DNA of 64,000 nt from Paenibacillus dauci (GTDB lineage: Bacteria > Bacillota > Bacilli > Paenibacillales > Paenibacillaceae). Shown piece after piece: positions 28,473 through 36,629 of the stretch. How positions within the stretch are numbered: the stretch's first letter is position 1; each line of letters starts with the position of its first letter. Below the pieces are notes generated by a model. That model saw only the letters and a list, made by a program, of their open reading frames with translations. It was not told the DNA's origin and did no database searches. Where the stretch lies: positions 1,178,001-1,242,000 of the forward strand of contig NZ_LAQQ01000001.1 of assembly GCF_000971985.1 (NCBI RefSeq). The letters run 5' to 3'. A program made the position numbers and the translations under genes.

Positions 28473-29504
28473 TTAACGATACCATTGTTTGAGTATTCGG
28501 GTCACATCGTGTGAGAGCATATTCAGAATGCCCATCACTCTTGCATATTCCATGCGTGTAGGTCCCAGTATACCAATAGTACCCAATGATTCGCCATCCA
28601 GCTCATAGGTGGCTGTAATCAGACTGCAATTTTCAAAAGCCTGGTGCGCATTCTCTGCACCAATACGTACCTGTATGCCATGGGGAGCAGAAGCTTCTGC
28701 CATCAGGCGGGTAAGCGTCGGCGTCTCTTCCAGCAAATCCAGAATACTTTTGACTTTGTCCATGTCCCTGAATTCCGGTTGAATCAGCATATTGGTCGCA
28801 CCGCTCAGGAAAATCTTCTGTTCCTGTTCGTGATCAAATGCCGAGTTCAGCGTGGACATCATTTCTTCATAATGCTCCAGATGGCGCTGCATCTCTTCGC
28901 TGATTTCCGTGAAAATGCGGGTTTTTAATTTATATAAAGGCACGCCTACCAGTCTGCTGTTGAGCAGATTCACCATCTGTTCCAGTTCGGAAGCGGACAC
29001 GTTCTCGGGAATCCGGATTTTGCGATTCTCGACCTGTCCTGTACTGGTAACCATAATAGCAATTGCTGTCTCATGATCCAGTGGCAGCAGCTGGAAATGA
29101 CGCAGTGAGGTATGGAATACCTCAGGCCCCAGTAAAATGGAAGTATAGTTGGTCACATTGGACAGCACCATTGCAGCATGCTGCATGAGCTGTTCCGCTG
29201 CGGACAGCTTTTCAGCAAAGAAACGCTTCAGTTCTTTGACTTCGGCGGTGTTGACCGCTTCAACCGGGGACAGATGATCCACATAATAACGATATCCCTT
29301 TTGGGAAGGAATACGTCCGGCTGAGGTATGCGGCTGTTCCAGGAATCCCAGTTCCTCCAGATCGGCCATTTCATTGCGAATGGTCGCGGGGCTGTAATTC
29401 ACATCGCCTCTTTTGGATATGCTACGGGACCCGACAGGTTCCGCCGAACGAATGTAATCATCCACAATTGCATTCAGAATCATTTTTTGACGCTCGGTTA
29501 ACAT
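28473..29504 (-). CDS. hrcA: Heat-inducible transcription repressor HrcA
   Basis: 343-residue repressor of CIRCE-controlled chaperone genes, needing GroE for activity. Winged helix at the N-terminus (MLTERQKMILNAIVDDYI, SISKRGDVNYSPATIRNEMADLEELGFLEQPHTSAGR), then the GAF-like dimer part with LLDHETAI-type strands. The start at 29504 has AAGGAGGGAG; an in-frame ATG 90 bases upstream has no such site and is rejected. First gene of hrcA-grpE-dnaK-dnaJ, and autorepressed through the CIRCE element upstream. Confidence 0.97.
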   Translation of the reverse strand: MLTERQKMILNAIVDDYIRSAEPVGSRSISKRGDVNYSPATIRNEMADLEELGFLEQPHTSAGRIPSQKGYRYYVDHLSPVEAVNTAEVKELKRFFAEKLSAAEQLMQHAAMVLSNVTNYTSILLGPEVFHTSLRHFQLLPLDHETAIAIMVTSTGQVENRKIRIPENVSASELEQMVNLLNSRLVGVPLYKLKTRIFTEISEEMQRHLEHYEEMMSTLNSAFDHEQEQKIFLSGATNMLIQPEFRDMDKVKSILDLLEETPTLTRLMAEASAPHGIQVRIGAENAHQAFENCSLITATYELDGESLGTIGILGPTRMEYARVMGILNMLSHDVTRILKQWYR

Positions 29505-29669
29505 GAGGCTCCCTCCTTTTTGTATGATATCCATTCCGCGAGGATCAGGGCCATATGCGCCGATGCTGTTTTTCTGATTCAGGGTCCGTTCCAACTACAA
29601 ATCGGATTCCCCGAACAGAAACAACATAAGGGATATACCGGTTCCTTGTAGAGAAAGATATCCACCTCG

Positions 29670-29696
29670 TTAGCACTCACTAATGTTGAGTGCTAA
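29670..29696 (-). promoter_or_regulatory. CIRCE operator
   Basis: Perfect TTAGCACTC, 9 bases, GAGTGCTAA. Binding site for HrcA. It lies just downstream of the -10 box, where bound repressor blocks the hrcA-grpE-dnaK-dnaJ transcript. Confidence 0.98.
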
Positions 29697-29707
29697 CGAC
29701 TAATACA

Positions 29708-29737
29708 AAAATACCAAACTGCCTCATTTATTGTCAA
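29708..29737 (-). promoter_or_regulatory. SigA promoter of the hrcA operon
   Basis: TTGACA (29737-29732), 18 bases, TATTTT (29713-29708); the CIRCE follows 12 bases later. The promoter lies within an inverted repeat (29714-29747) that looks like a terminator for the upstream gene. Confidence 0.7.
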
Positions 29738-29747
29738 GTCAGTTTGG
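29714..29747 (-). terminator. Inverted repeat overlapping the hrcA promoter
   Basis: CCAAACTG and CAGTTTGG pair around an 18-base loop that contains the hrcA -35. On the minus strand the stem is followed by TATTTTTG. It may terminate transcripts from the acetyltransferase gene just as the heat-shock promoter begins. Confidence 0.5.
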
Positions 29748-29770
29748 CTATTTTACTGTTGTTGTTTTGT

Positions 29771-29809
29771 AAAATCGTAATACCCGCATACAGAATGACT
29801 GCAGCGGGT
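29771..29809 (-). terminator. Possible terminator after the GNAT gene
   Basis: ACCCGC/GCGGGT stem with a 16-base loop, followed on the minus strand by ATTACGATTTT. It lies 18 bases after the stop. The T-run is weak, and the second hairpin at 29714-29747 may complete termination. Confidence 0.5.
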
Positions 29810-29826
29810 GAATATTTATGTCGTTA

Positions 29827-30297
29827 TCAGATATCCAGAACTTTGAGTACAGCGATCTCGTCACAACGATCCTGTTTGGGACAATGTCTGCAGTCTGCCC
29901 ATACTTTTTCCGGGAAAATACTGGTGTCCACTACTTCAAAGCCATTCTTTACAAAGAAGGAGACTTCATAGGTCAGCGCCATTACTTTGCGTAATCCACG
30001 TGCGGCTGCATGTTCCATCAGCTTATCGACCAGATGGGAGCCTATTCCCTGGCCTTTATGACCCTCTGAAATGCCCAGCGAGCGAATCTCTACCAGTTCT
30101 TGCCCAAGCTGACACAGGGAGCCACAGCCTACCAGTTCATTATTGATCTCTGCCACTACAAAATGCTGCAGTTGCCGATGCAGCGCTTCACGGGAACGCG
30201 GAAGCATAATACCCCGCTCAGCATAACCTGAAATTAATTGATAGAGAGATTCTACATCTTCGGGTACAGCTGCTCTGCACGTAACTACAGCCTGCAT
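29827..30297 (-). CDS. GNAT N-acetyltransferase (short NAGS/ArgA-like)
   Basis: 156-residue single-domain GNAT enzyme. Acetyl-CoA loop: SLGISEGHKGQGIGSHLVDKLMEHA. The ending, FFVKNGFEVVD..WADCRHCPKQDRCDE, resembles short stand-alone N-acetylglutamate synthases, so it may take part in arginine synthesis. That is an inference from the C-terminal pattern; no arginine gene lies nearby. The start at 30297 has GAGGAGGAA. It sits between hemW and hrcA, where B. subtilis has no gene. Confidence 0.8.
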   Translation of the reverse strand: MQAVVTCRAAVPEDVESLYQLISGYAERGIMLPRSREALHRQLQHFVVAEINNELVGCGSLCQLGQELVEIRSLGISEGHKGQGIGSHLVDKLMEHAAARGLRKVMALTYEVSFFVKNGFEVVDTSIFPEKVWADCRHCPKQDRCDEIAVLKVLDI

Positions 30298-30748
30298 AAT
30301 ACGTTCCTCCTCGTGTCGCGATGCGGATCGGTCAGAATGCGATCAGCAATCTGCCTGGGTTGATTTGAAAAAGCGATTCATATATGTGAATACAACGGAT
30401 AAAATGTCAAATGAATACGTATAAATATACAATGATACAAATTTAAATTCAATAGATTTATTCAAAAAAGAATAATTATTTTTCAGGAGATCCTATTCTA
30501 TAATTAGCGTTGATCCTTTATTTATATGAAGTAAGCAGATGTTTCATTACTTTGCGGACGTGTTTTCTTGTATTTTGTAAAATACATTTTCTAAATCAAA
30601 TCGCTGCATTTTATACATCATATTTAAACTTCAGATTTTTATTCAATCAACTAAAGCAATATATATAAAGAAACTGTATATGAATAGAGCTATGTGCAGC
30701 TTCTTTTATCGCCTAATAAGTATTTTCCGTTCGATTGTCATTTATAGC
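30298..30748. other. AT-rich non-coding stretch
   Basis: About 450 bases, clearly more AT-rich than the surrounding genes. It holds a TTGACA (minus strand, near 30405) without a well-spaced -10, a palindrome TGTATTTT-GT-AAAATACA (30569-30586), and a 9-bp stem (30668-30703) just after the unknown gene that could be a weak terminator. No supported gene. Confidence 0.6.
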
Positions 30749-31354
30749 CTAGAAATCAACCTGCTGATTTAATATCACTTCTCTGGGCTCATAGGCAAAA
30801 AGATCAAGTGAACGCACCAGTGAAAACTCGATACCTTCCAATTGATCCGGCAGCGCAGGAACGACCATAAATTCAATATAACCATAACCTCCCCCTCCAT
30901 GGCTTCCATTGTGATTTACTTGATAGATTTGCTCACTGATAACCTCAAGCATTAGATTCATTTTTAACATGACCCCATCTGGATTTTCACCAAGGTACTT
31001 AATATCTATTTTAATAACGCTCCCAAGCTCATACTGCATAATATGGGTCAATGTGTACTCGCACTCACCAGATACCGTTTTCTTCATCATTGGAATGACA
31101 CTTTTCAAGGCGCCGGGGCCATCCGGCAAATAATAATAACGATTCTCTTCAAGATTTTGCAGAATAAAACGTACCTTATCAATATCCATGGAAAATTCTT
31201 CAGACCATTGTTCCAAATATTCCTCCGGTGGAAAAAAGCGTTTACCTACAGACAATTTGCGCCGCTGTTTAATAAGTCCAATCAATTGATGATCAATTTC
31301 TTTGGCTTCATCATTGTACTCATTTGGAATAATACGCGGATCAGTCCAACTCAT
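30749..31354 (-). CDS. Hypothetical protein
   Basis: 201-residue protein I cannot place in a family. It has no signal peptide or membrane helix. Residues about 14-35 (EAKEIDHQLIGLIKQRRKLSVGKR) resemble the first helix of a chorismate mutase type II fold, but the rest does not. The middle looks like a winged or mixed alpha/beta part (SMDIDKVRFILQNLEENRYYYL), and the last third is beta-rich with a Gly/His patch, NHNGSHGGGGYGY. The start at 31354 (MSWTDPRI) has AGAGGTGA upstream; the earlier in-frame GTG lies within that site. It lies between hemW and the GNAT gene next to an AT-rich stretch, which suggests acquisition. Confidence 0.75.
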   Translation of the reverse strand: MSWTDPRIIPNEYNDEAKEIDHQLIGLIKQRRKLSVGKRFFPPEEYLEQWSEEFSMDIDKVRFILQNLEENRYYYLPDGPGALKSVIPMMKKTVSGECEYTLTHIMQYELGSVIKIDIKYLGENPDGVMLKMNLMLEVISEQIYQVNHNGSHGGGGYGYIEFMVVPALPDQLEGIEFSLVRSLDLFAYEPREVILNQQVDF

Positions 31355-31431
31355 ACAATTCACCTCTTTTATTTTTACAATTTCTTCCTATATGATCATA
31401 TCAAAAAATCAATTCTAAGTAACTATAAAAT

Positions 31432-31469
31432 ATACAAAAAAGCGCTGACTCCAGAAGGAATCAGCGCTT
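31432..31469 (-). terminator. Intrinsic terminator after hemW
   Basis: AAGCGCTGA..TCC with GGA..TCAGCGCTT, stem of 9-13 bp, followed on the minus strand by TTTTTTG. Lies 24 bases after the hemW stop. Confidence 0.93.
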
Positions 31470-31492
31470 GGCGATAAATAACTATATTTAAA

Positions 31493-32674
31493 TTATACGG
31501 TCTCTTCTACGAGACTGCCGACAAACTCGCCGAACACATCATTACCAAAAAGCAGGCCTTTCTCACTTAAGCGATAGCCGGTATCAGTAGGCTCCAGAAG
31601 TTGACCATTCAGTAGCTTGCGAATCTGTGCCTGGAATACATCATCCAGCTGCTGACCATCAAATTGACGGGCAAAGCGTTCCTTGGATACGCCTTCCAGC
31701 ATTCGCAGTCCTACCATCATAAAGTCTTCCATGGCCTCGTTGCGATCAATCTCGGCATGATCCAGACGCGGCAGACCCTGCTGGGCAGCTTCATTATACG
31801 GATTGACACCTTTGATATTCATATGACGCTCTCCGGCAACATAGCCATGTGCTCCTGCACCCAGACCATAATAGTCTTCATTGCGCCAATACGTCATATT
31901 GTGACGGCTACCATAACCCGGTTTGGCAAAATTGCTGATCTCATACTGCTCATAACCAGCTTTTTTCATTTTGTCCATCAGCAGTAGATACATATTCAGC
32001 TCGCTCTCTTCATCCGGCAGCGGCAGCTGATTTTTCTGGAACATGGTATGGAACAGCGTATTCTCTTCTACTTTGAGACTGTAAATAGAGTAATGCGGCA
32101 GATCCAGCTCCAGTGCACGATCTACGCTGTAGGACAGCATATCCAGCGTCTGATTAGGCAATCCGAACATCAGGTCGATCGACAGATTGTTTAGTCCCAC
32201 CTTGCGGGCATTCTCCAGACTGCGGTACACATCATCTGTGTTATGAATACGTCCAATCCCGGTCAGAAGTTCATTCTGAAAAGCCTGTACGCCGAAGCTG
32301 ACACGGTTGACGCCGCCTTCTTTCATGATTGCCAGCTTGTCTGCATCCGTTGTTCCCGGATTGGCTTCCATCGTAAATTCAATATTATCCGACCAATTCG
32401 GGAAATACGTGCGAATCGACTTAAGGAAATATTCCATCTCGTCATTTTTGAGGACAGTAGGCGTACCTCCTCCAACAAAGATCGTATCAATGGTGCCCGG
32501 CGGATGCTGCTGCACCGTATATTCCATCTCACGTTCCAAAGCACGCAGGTAATCCATTACCGGCTGGTCTTTGAGAACATAAGAATTAAAGTCACAGTAA
32601 AAGCACTTATTCGTGCAGAACGGAATGTGCATGTATATCGCACGGGGCGCGTCGTTATTCAATGGTTTATTCAT
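31493..32674 (-). CDS. hemW: Radical-SAM heme chaperone HemW
   Basis: 393-residue radical-SAM protein related to oxygen-independent coproporphyrinogen oxidase but of the HemW heme-insertion branch. Cluster motif CTNKCFYCDF at about residues 20-29 (CxxxCxxC, lacking the extra Cys of HemN), then FVGGGTPT and GLPNQT. The start at 32674 (MNKPLNNDAPRAIY) follows GGGGAGGAG; an upstream in-frame GTG/ATG adds 7 residues without support. It follows lepA, as in other Bacilli. Confidence 0.94.
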   Translation of the reverse strand: MNKPLNNDAPRAIYMHIPFCTNKCFYCDFNSYVLKDQPVMDYLRALEREMEYTVQQHPPGTIDTIFVGGGTPTVLKNDEMEYFLKSIRTYFPNWSDNIEFTMEANPGTTDADKLAIMKEGGVNRVSFGVQAFQNELLTGIGRIHNTDDVYRSLENARKVGLNNLSIDLMFGLPNQTLDMLSYSVDRALELDLPHYSIYSLKVEENTLFHTMFQKNQLPLPDEESELNMYLLLMDKMKKAGYEQYEISNFAKPGYGSRHNMTYWRNEDYYGLGAGAHGYVAGERHMNIKGVNPYNEAAQQGLPRLDHAEIDRNEAMEDFMMVGLRMLEGVSKERFARQFDGQQLDDVFQAQIRKLLNGQLLEPTDTGYRLSEKGLLFGNDVFGEFVGSLVEETV

Positions 32675-32774
32675 GACTCTTCTCCTCCCCGTCATTCTAT
32701 TTTGAACCTGGCTGTAAGTGCCAGGATATGGTCATGGTTAGATGAAGCTTTTGCAAATTTAACAGTGCAATGGA

Positions 32775-32807
32775 CAAAAGGGAAAGCCTGTTGCCAGGCC
32801 CTCCCTT
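32775..32807 (-). terminator. Intrinsic terminator after lepA
   Basis: AAGGGAGGGCCTGG pairs with CAGGCTTTCCCTT around a short loop, then TTTTGTCC on the minus strand. Lies 32 bases after the lepA stop and separates it from hemW. Confidence 0.85.
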
Positions 32808-32839
32808 GTCTCACCGCTACAAATTGATTATAGGACAGA

Positions 32840-34654
32840 CTAGTCGTCGATACGCAGTACCGCCATAAAGGCTTCCTGAGGAACTTCTACGTTACCGACC
32901 TGTTTCATACGTTTTTTACCTTCTTTTTGCTTCTCCAGCAATTTACGCTTACGGGAGATGTCACCGCCGTAACACTTGGCGAGAACGTTTTTACGCATCG
33001 CTTTGACGGTCTCACGGGCAACGACTTTGGTACCAACAGAAGCCTGAATCGGAATTTCGAACATCTGGCGTGGAATCAGCTCACGCAGCTTCTCACAGAT
33101 AATCCGTCCACGATGATACGCACGATCCCGGTGAACGATAAAGGACAATGCATCGACCTGTTCGCCGTTCAGCAGAATATCCATTTTGACCAGATTGGAC
33201 TTGCGATAACCAGAAATCTCATAGTCAAAGGATGCATACCCTTTGGTGCTGGATTTCAGTTGATCGAAGAAGTCATATACAATCTCGGATAATGGCACCT
33301 GATACGTAATCGTAACACGGGTTGTATCCAGATATTCCATATTGATAAATTCACCGCGTTTGGTCTGGCAAAGCTCCATTACGGTTCCTACAAAGTCATT
33401 CGGTACAATAATGGAAGCTTTGACAAAAGGCTCTTCCACATACTCGATCCGTCCAAGCTCCGGATAGTTGGATGGGTTATCAATAGTGATAACGTCTCCA
33501 TTGGTGAGCGTCACATGATAGATAACGCTCGGTGCAGTCGTGATCAGCGGAATATTGAATTCGCGCTCGATCCGCTCCTGGATAACGTCCATATGCAGCA
33601 GTCCAAGGAATCCACAACGGAAACCAAAGCCCAGGGCACTGGATGATTCCGGTTCAAAGCTCAGGGAAGCATCATTCAGCTGCAGCTTCTCCAGTGCTTC
33701 ACGCAGATCTACATAGTCGGACGATTCGATCGGATACAGACCGCAATATACCATCGGATTGATTTTACGATAACCCGGCAATGGTTCCAGGGTTGGATTC
33801 TTCGCATCGGTAATCGTATCCCCGACACGCGTATCGCCCACAGTCTTGATACCCGCTACAATAAAGCCAACATCGCCAACATTCAGTTCATCGACAATCG
33901 TCATACGCGGCATAAAGGCACCGACTTCGATAACTTCGAATTCCTTGCCGGTAGCCATCATTTTGATTTTGGAGCCGGCTTTGATTTTGCCGTCCACGAT
34001 CCGGGAGTAAATAATAACCCCTTTGTATGGATCATAATGCGAGTCAAAGATCAGCGCTTTCAATGGATTCGAAGGATCACCGGTTGGTGCAGGAACTTTC
34101 GCTACAACCTGTTCCAGGATTTCCTTGATTCCGATTCCTGCTTTGGCTGAAGCCAGTACGGCTTCACTTGCATCCAGGCCGATAACATCTTCTACTTCCT
34201 GCTTTACACGCTCCGGATCAGCGCTTGGCAGGTCAATTTTGTTAATAACCGGCAGAATCTCCAGGTTATTATCGAGTGCCAGGTACACGTTCGCCAGCGT
34301 CTGTGCTTCAATCCCCTGTGCGGCATCCACGACCAGCAAAGCGCCTTCACAGGCTGCCAGACTACGGGATACCTCATACGTGAAGTCGACGTGTCCCGGT
34401 GTATCGATCAGGTTAAGCAGATACTCTTCGCCATCATCGGCTTTGTACGTCAGACGTACTGCCTGCAGTTTGATAGTGATTCCGCGTTCACGCTCCAGGT
34501 CCATCTGATCCAGTACCTGTTCCTGCATTTCGCGTGAAGTCAGTGCGCCAGTGTACTCCAGAATACGGTCAGCCAGTGTTGATTTACCGTGGTCTATATG
34601 CGCAATAATTGAGAAATTACGAATTTTTTGCTGTCTTGCTGCAATATCAGTCAT
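32840..34654 (-). CDS. lepA: Elongation factor 4 (LepA)
   Basis: 604-residue translational GTPase that back-translocates or rescues stalled ribosomes. G motifs AHIDHGKST (about 18-26), [18 protein letters not shown]; then domain II, the EF-G-like domains and the LepA-only C-terminal domain ending [21 protein letters not shown]. The start at 34654 has GGGGGTAAGG. In B. subtilis gpr and spoIIP lie between rpsT and lepA; here there is only a 259-base gap. Confidence 0.98.
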   Translation of the reverse strand: MTDIAARQQKIRNFSIIAHIDHGKSTLADRILEYTGALTSREMQEQVLDQMDLERERGITIKLQAVRLTYKADDGEEYLLNLIDTPGHVDFTYEVSRSLAACEGALLVVDAAQGIEAQTLANVYLALDNNLEILPVINKIDLPSADPERVKQEVEDVIGLDASEAVLASAKAGIGIKEILEQVVAKVPAPTGDPSNPLKALIFDSHYDPYKGVIIYSRIVDGKIKAGSKIKMMATGKEFEVIEVGAFMPRMTIVDELNVGDVGFIVAGIKTVGDTRVGDTITDAKNPTLEPLPGYRKINPMVYCGLYPIESSDYVDLREALEKLQLNDASLSFEPESSSALGFGFRCGFLGLLHMDVIQERIEREFNIPLITTAPSVIYHVTLTNGDVITIDNPSNYPELGRIEYVEEPFVKASIIVPNDFVGTVMELCQTKRGEFINMEYLDTTRVTITYQVPLSEIVYDFFDQLKSSTKGYASFDYEISGYRKSNLVKMDILLNGEQVDALSFIVHRDRAYHRGRIICEKLRELIPRQMFEIPIQASVGTKVVARETVKAMRKNVLAKCYGGDISRKRKLLEKQKEGKKRMKQVGNVEVPQEAFMAVLRIDD

Positions 34655-34736
34655 TCCTTACCCCCAACATAAGCCTGAAATATAATGCTGATGGTCCGGT
34701 CCTACTTGAAAGGTCAACCATTCCATTAATCAATTT

Positions 34737-34765
34737 ATTATAGCAGTTGGTTGATATCCCAGCAA
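34737..34765 (-). promoter_or_regulatory. Candidate SigA promoter of lepA
   Basis: TTGCTG (34765-34760), 17 bases, TATAAT (34742-34737). The -10 is perfect and the -35 weak. The leader would be about 75 bases. Confidence 0.5.
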
Positions 34766-34827
34766 TCCCACAACAGGAAGTAAAATGAAAGGATTATCGG
34801 GAATAAATTTCTACAAGTAAGATAGTA

Positions 34828-34856
34828 TTGCATTTGATAATAGTCCATGCTAAAAT
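34828..34856 (+). promoter_or_regulatory. Candidate SigA promoter of rpsT
   Basis: TTGCAT, 17 bases, TAAAAT on the plus strand, about 57 bases before the rpsT start. It is divergent from the lepA promoter. Confidence 0.5.
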
Positions 34857-34913
34857 ATTTAGAGTTGTGAGTCTTAACGATGAACCGTATATGCTTTACA
34901 GGAGGTGAATGTA

Positions 34914-35186
34914 ATGCCTAACATTAAATCCGCAGTAAAACGTGTAAAAACTAGCGAAAAGCGTCGTGCTCTGAATGCTGCACAAAAGTCCGCTCTGCGT
35001 ACTAGCGTGAAAGCTGCAGATACTGCACTTGTGAATACTGATGTTGAAGTTGCAAAAACTGCTGTTGCTGCTGCTTCCAAAAGCCTTGATAAAGCTGTAT
35101 CTAAAGGCCATATCCACAAAAACGCGGCTGCTCGTAAAAAATCCCGTTTGGCTAAGAAACTGAACGCAATTTCCAGCCAAGCCTAA
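34914..35186 (+). CDS. rpsT: 30S ribosomal protein S20
   Basis: 90-residue Lys/Ala-rich S20 of the small subunit ([21 protein letters not shown], ending [22 protein letters not shown]). The ATG at 34914 follows AGGAGGTGA; the in-frame GTG at 34905 lies inside that site. One of only two plus-strand genes here, as in B. subtilis, where rpsT is also divergent from holA. Confidence 0.97.
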   Translation: MPNIKSAVKRVKTSEKRRALNAAQKSALRTSVKAADTALVNTDVEVAKTAVAAASKSLDKAVSKGHIHKNAAARKKSRLAKKLNAISSQA

Positions 35187-35198
35187 GCTTGATTAATA

Positions 35199-35236
35199 TA
35201 AACCCCTGATCGGTTCTCCGGTCAGGGGTTTATTGT
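35199..35236 (+). terminator. Intrinsic terminator after rpsT
   Basis: AAACCCCTGA..TCAGGGGTTT, 10-bp stem with inner ACCGG-like pairs, followed by TATTGTTG. Lies 13 bases after the stop. Confidence 0.88.
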
Positions 35237-35356
35237 TGTGGTACAGAAAATAAATATCTCAATACAATAATCTCACTACTCTCTGTTAGCCTATAACCAG
35301 GCACCTGGTCGGGAATTTTATTCGTATACCGAGTCCACACTTCTACTGATCATGAT

Positions 35357-35394
35357 TAAAAAAGCTCAGGATTTATGCTCCTGAGCTTTTTTTG
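35357..35394 (-). terminator. Intrinsic terminator after holA
   Basis: AAAGCTCAGGA with TCCTGAGCTTT, loop of about 6 bases, T-runs on both strands. It stops holA transcription 17 bases after its stop codon and can also stop rpsT read-through. Confidence 0.93.
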
Positions 35395-35410
35395 ATTTAT
35401 TTAAGTTCGA

Positions 35411-36430
35411 TTACGCACCCAACCGCAGCAAAAACATTTCCAGTCCGAGTACCTTATCAATAGCACCTGTTTTCATCTGGTAATCGAGCCGGGCCAGATG
35501 AGCGACGATCGAGCGCAGCTTCTGGCTTTCGAATTTGCGGGATTGTTCACCAGCGATTTTGACCGCATATGGATGCAGACCAAGCTGTGAAGCGATCTGC
35601 TGTTGGGAATAGTTTTGTCCCGATAGCTCTTTTACCTGCAGCATAATCCGGAACTGACGGGCAATCAGGGCAGCAATCTTGATCGGTTCTTCGCGCTGCT
35701 TGAGCAGGTCGTAGAAAATAGTCAATGCCTGTTCCAGGCGTACCGCTGCAATTTGCTCTACCAGCATAAATACATTTTGTTCGGTACTGCGGGCAACCAG
35801 CTGCTGCACACTATCTACAGTGATCGTACCGCCTCTGCCTGCGTGCAGACAGAGTTTATCCATTTCTGCCGATAAAATCCCCAGTCCCGTGCCTGCTGAC
35901 TGTACGAGCGCTTCAGCTGCTGCTGTAGAGCATTCGCATTCCTGCTTTTTGGCATGGCGGATCAGCCAGCCGAGCAGCTCTTCGGCTCCCATCGGCTGAA
36001 ACGGCAGTACACAGGCATGGTTTTTGATCGCTTTAACGATTTTTTTGCGTTCATCGAGTTTCTCTCCATTGACCCAAAACAGCAAAATGGAGTACTCGGC
36101 TGGCTCTTCCATATAGCGCAGCAGCGATTCTACCCGGTGTTCAAGCTTGCTATTATCCTTGCCGGCTGTGAGCACTGAAGAATCCTTGATAATAATCAGC
36201 TTGCGCGGCACCATAAAAGGAATCTCTTCCGCTTCCTCTACGACTGTTTCGAGAGCCGTCTCCGACAGATCATAATGCGCCAGCGCAAAATCGCGATGCT
36301 CCGGCTCAATCAGTTGCTGGGTCGCAAAGTCGATAAATTCCTTGATCCGGTATTTCTCCGCACCGTAACATACATAGATAGCGGCAGGTTTGTTATTTTG
36401 AATGTCTTTACTTGCTGTCTTCAGATCCAT
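35411..36430 (-). CDS. holA: DNA polymerase III delta subunit
   Basis: 339-residue clamp-loader subunit delta (B. subtilis YqeN). N-terminal AAA+-like part (NNKPAAIYVCYGAEKYRIKEFIDFA), middle with KLIIIKDSSVLTAG, and the C-terminal collar domain with DLLKQREEPIKIAALIARQFR. The start at 36430 has CAGGAGGAA. It lies between the ECF sigma/anti-sigma operon and rpsT, the conserved comEC-side position. Confidence 0.95.
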   Translation of the reverse strand: MDLKTASKDIQNNKPAAIYVCYGAEKYRIKEFIDFATQQLIEPEHRDFALAHYDLSETALETVVEEAEEIPFMVPRKLIIIKDSSVLTAGKDNSKLEHRVESLLRYMEEPAEYSILLFWVNGEKLDERKKIVKAIKNHACVLPFQPMGAEELLGWLIRHAKKQECECSTAAAEALVQSAGTGLGILSAEMDKLCLHAGRGGTITVDSVQQLVARSTEQNVFMLVEQIAAVRLEQALTIFYDLLKQREEPIKIAALIARQFRIMLQVKELSGQNYSQQQIASQLGLHPYAVKIAGEQSRKFESQKLRSIVAHLARLDYQMKTGAIDKVLGLEMFLLRLGA

Positions 36431-36484
36431 ATTCCGTTCCTCCTGATTTCAATATCATTATTGTAACGGAAAAAGGAACAGACG

Positions 36485-36522
36485 ACAAAGGACTTCCTGC
36501 TTTTTCTCGCAGAAAGCCCTTT
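36485..36522 (-). terminator. Terminator of the sigma/anti-sigma operon
   Basis: 14-bp stem AAAGGGCTTTCTGC with GCAGGAAGTCCTTT (two G-U pairs in RNA) around an 8-base loop. Lies about 110 bases after the anti-sigma stop. A second 8-bp stem, ATCCTGCC/GGCAGGAT, is at 36569-36598. Confidence 0.7.
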
Positions 36523-36629
36523 ATTTCAGCAATGTACTATATTTTATCTACAGGATGCTTTACCCCGTATCCTGCCTGTATACCAGCACGGCAGGATTCC
36601 AGGTCATTCTAACCTTTTTATCTCTCTTG

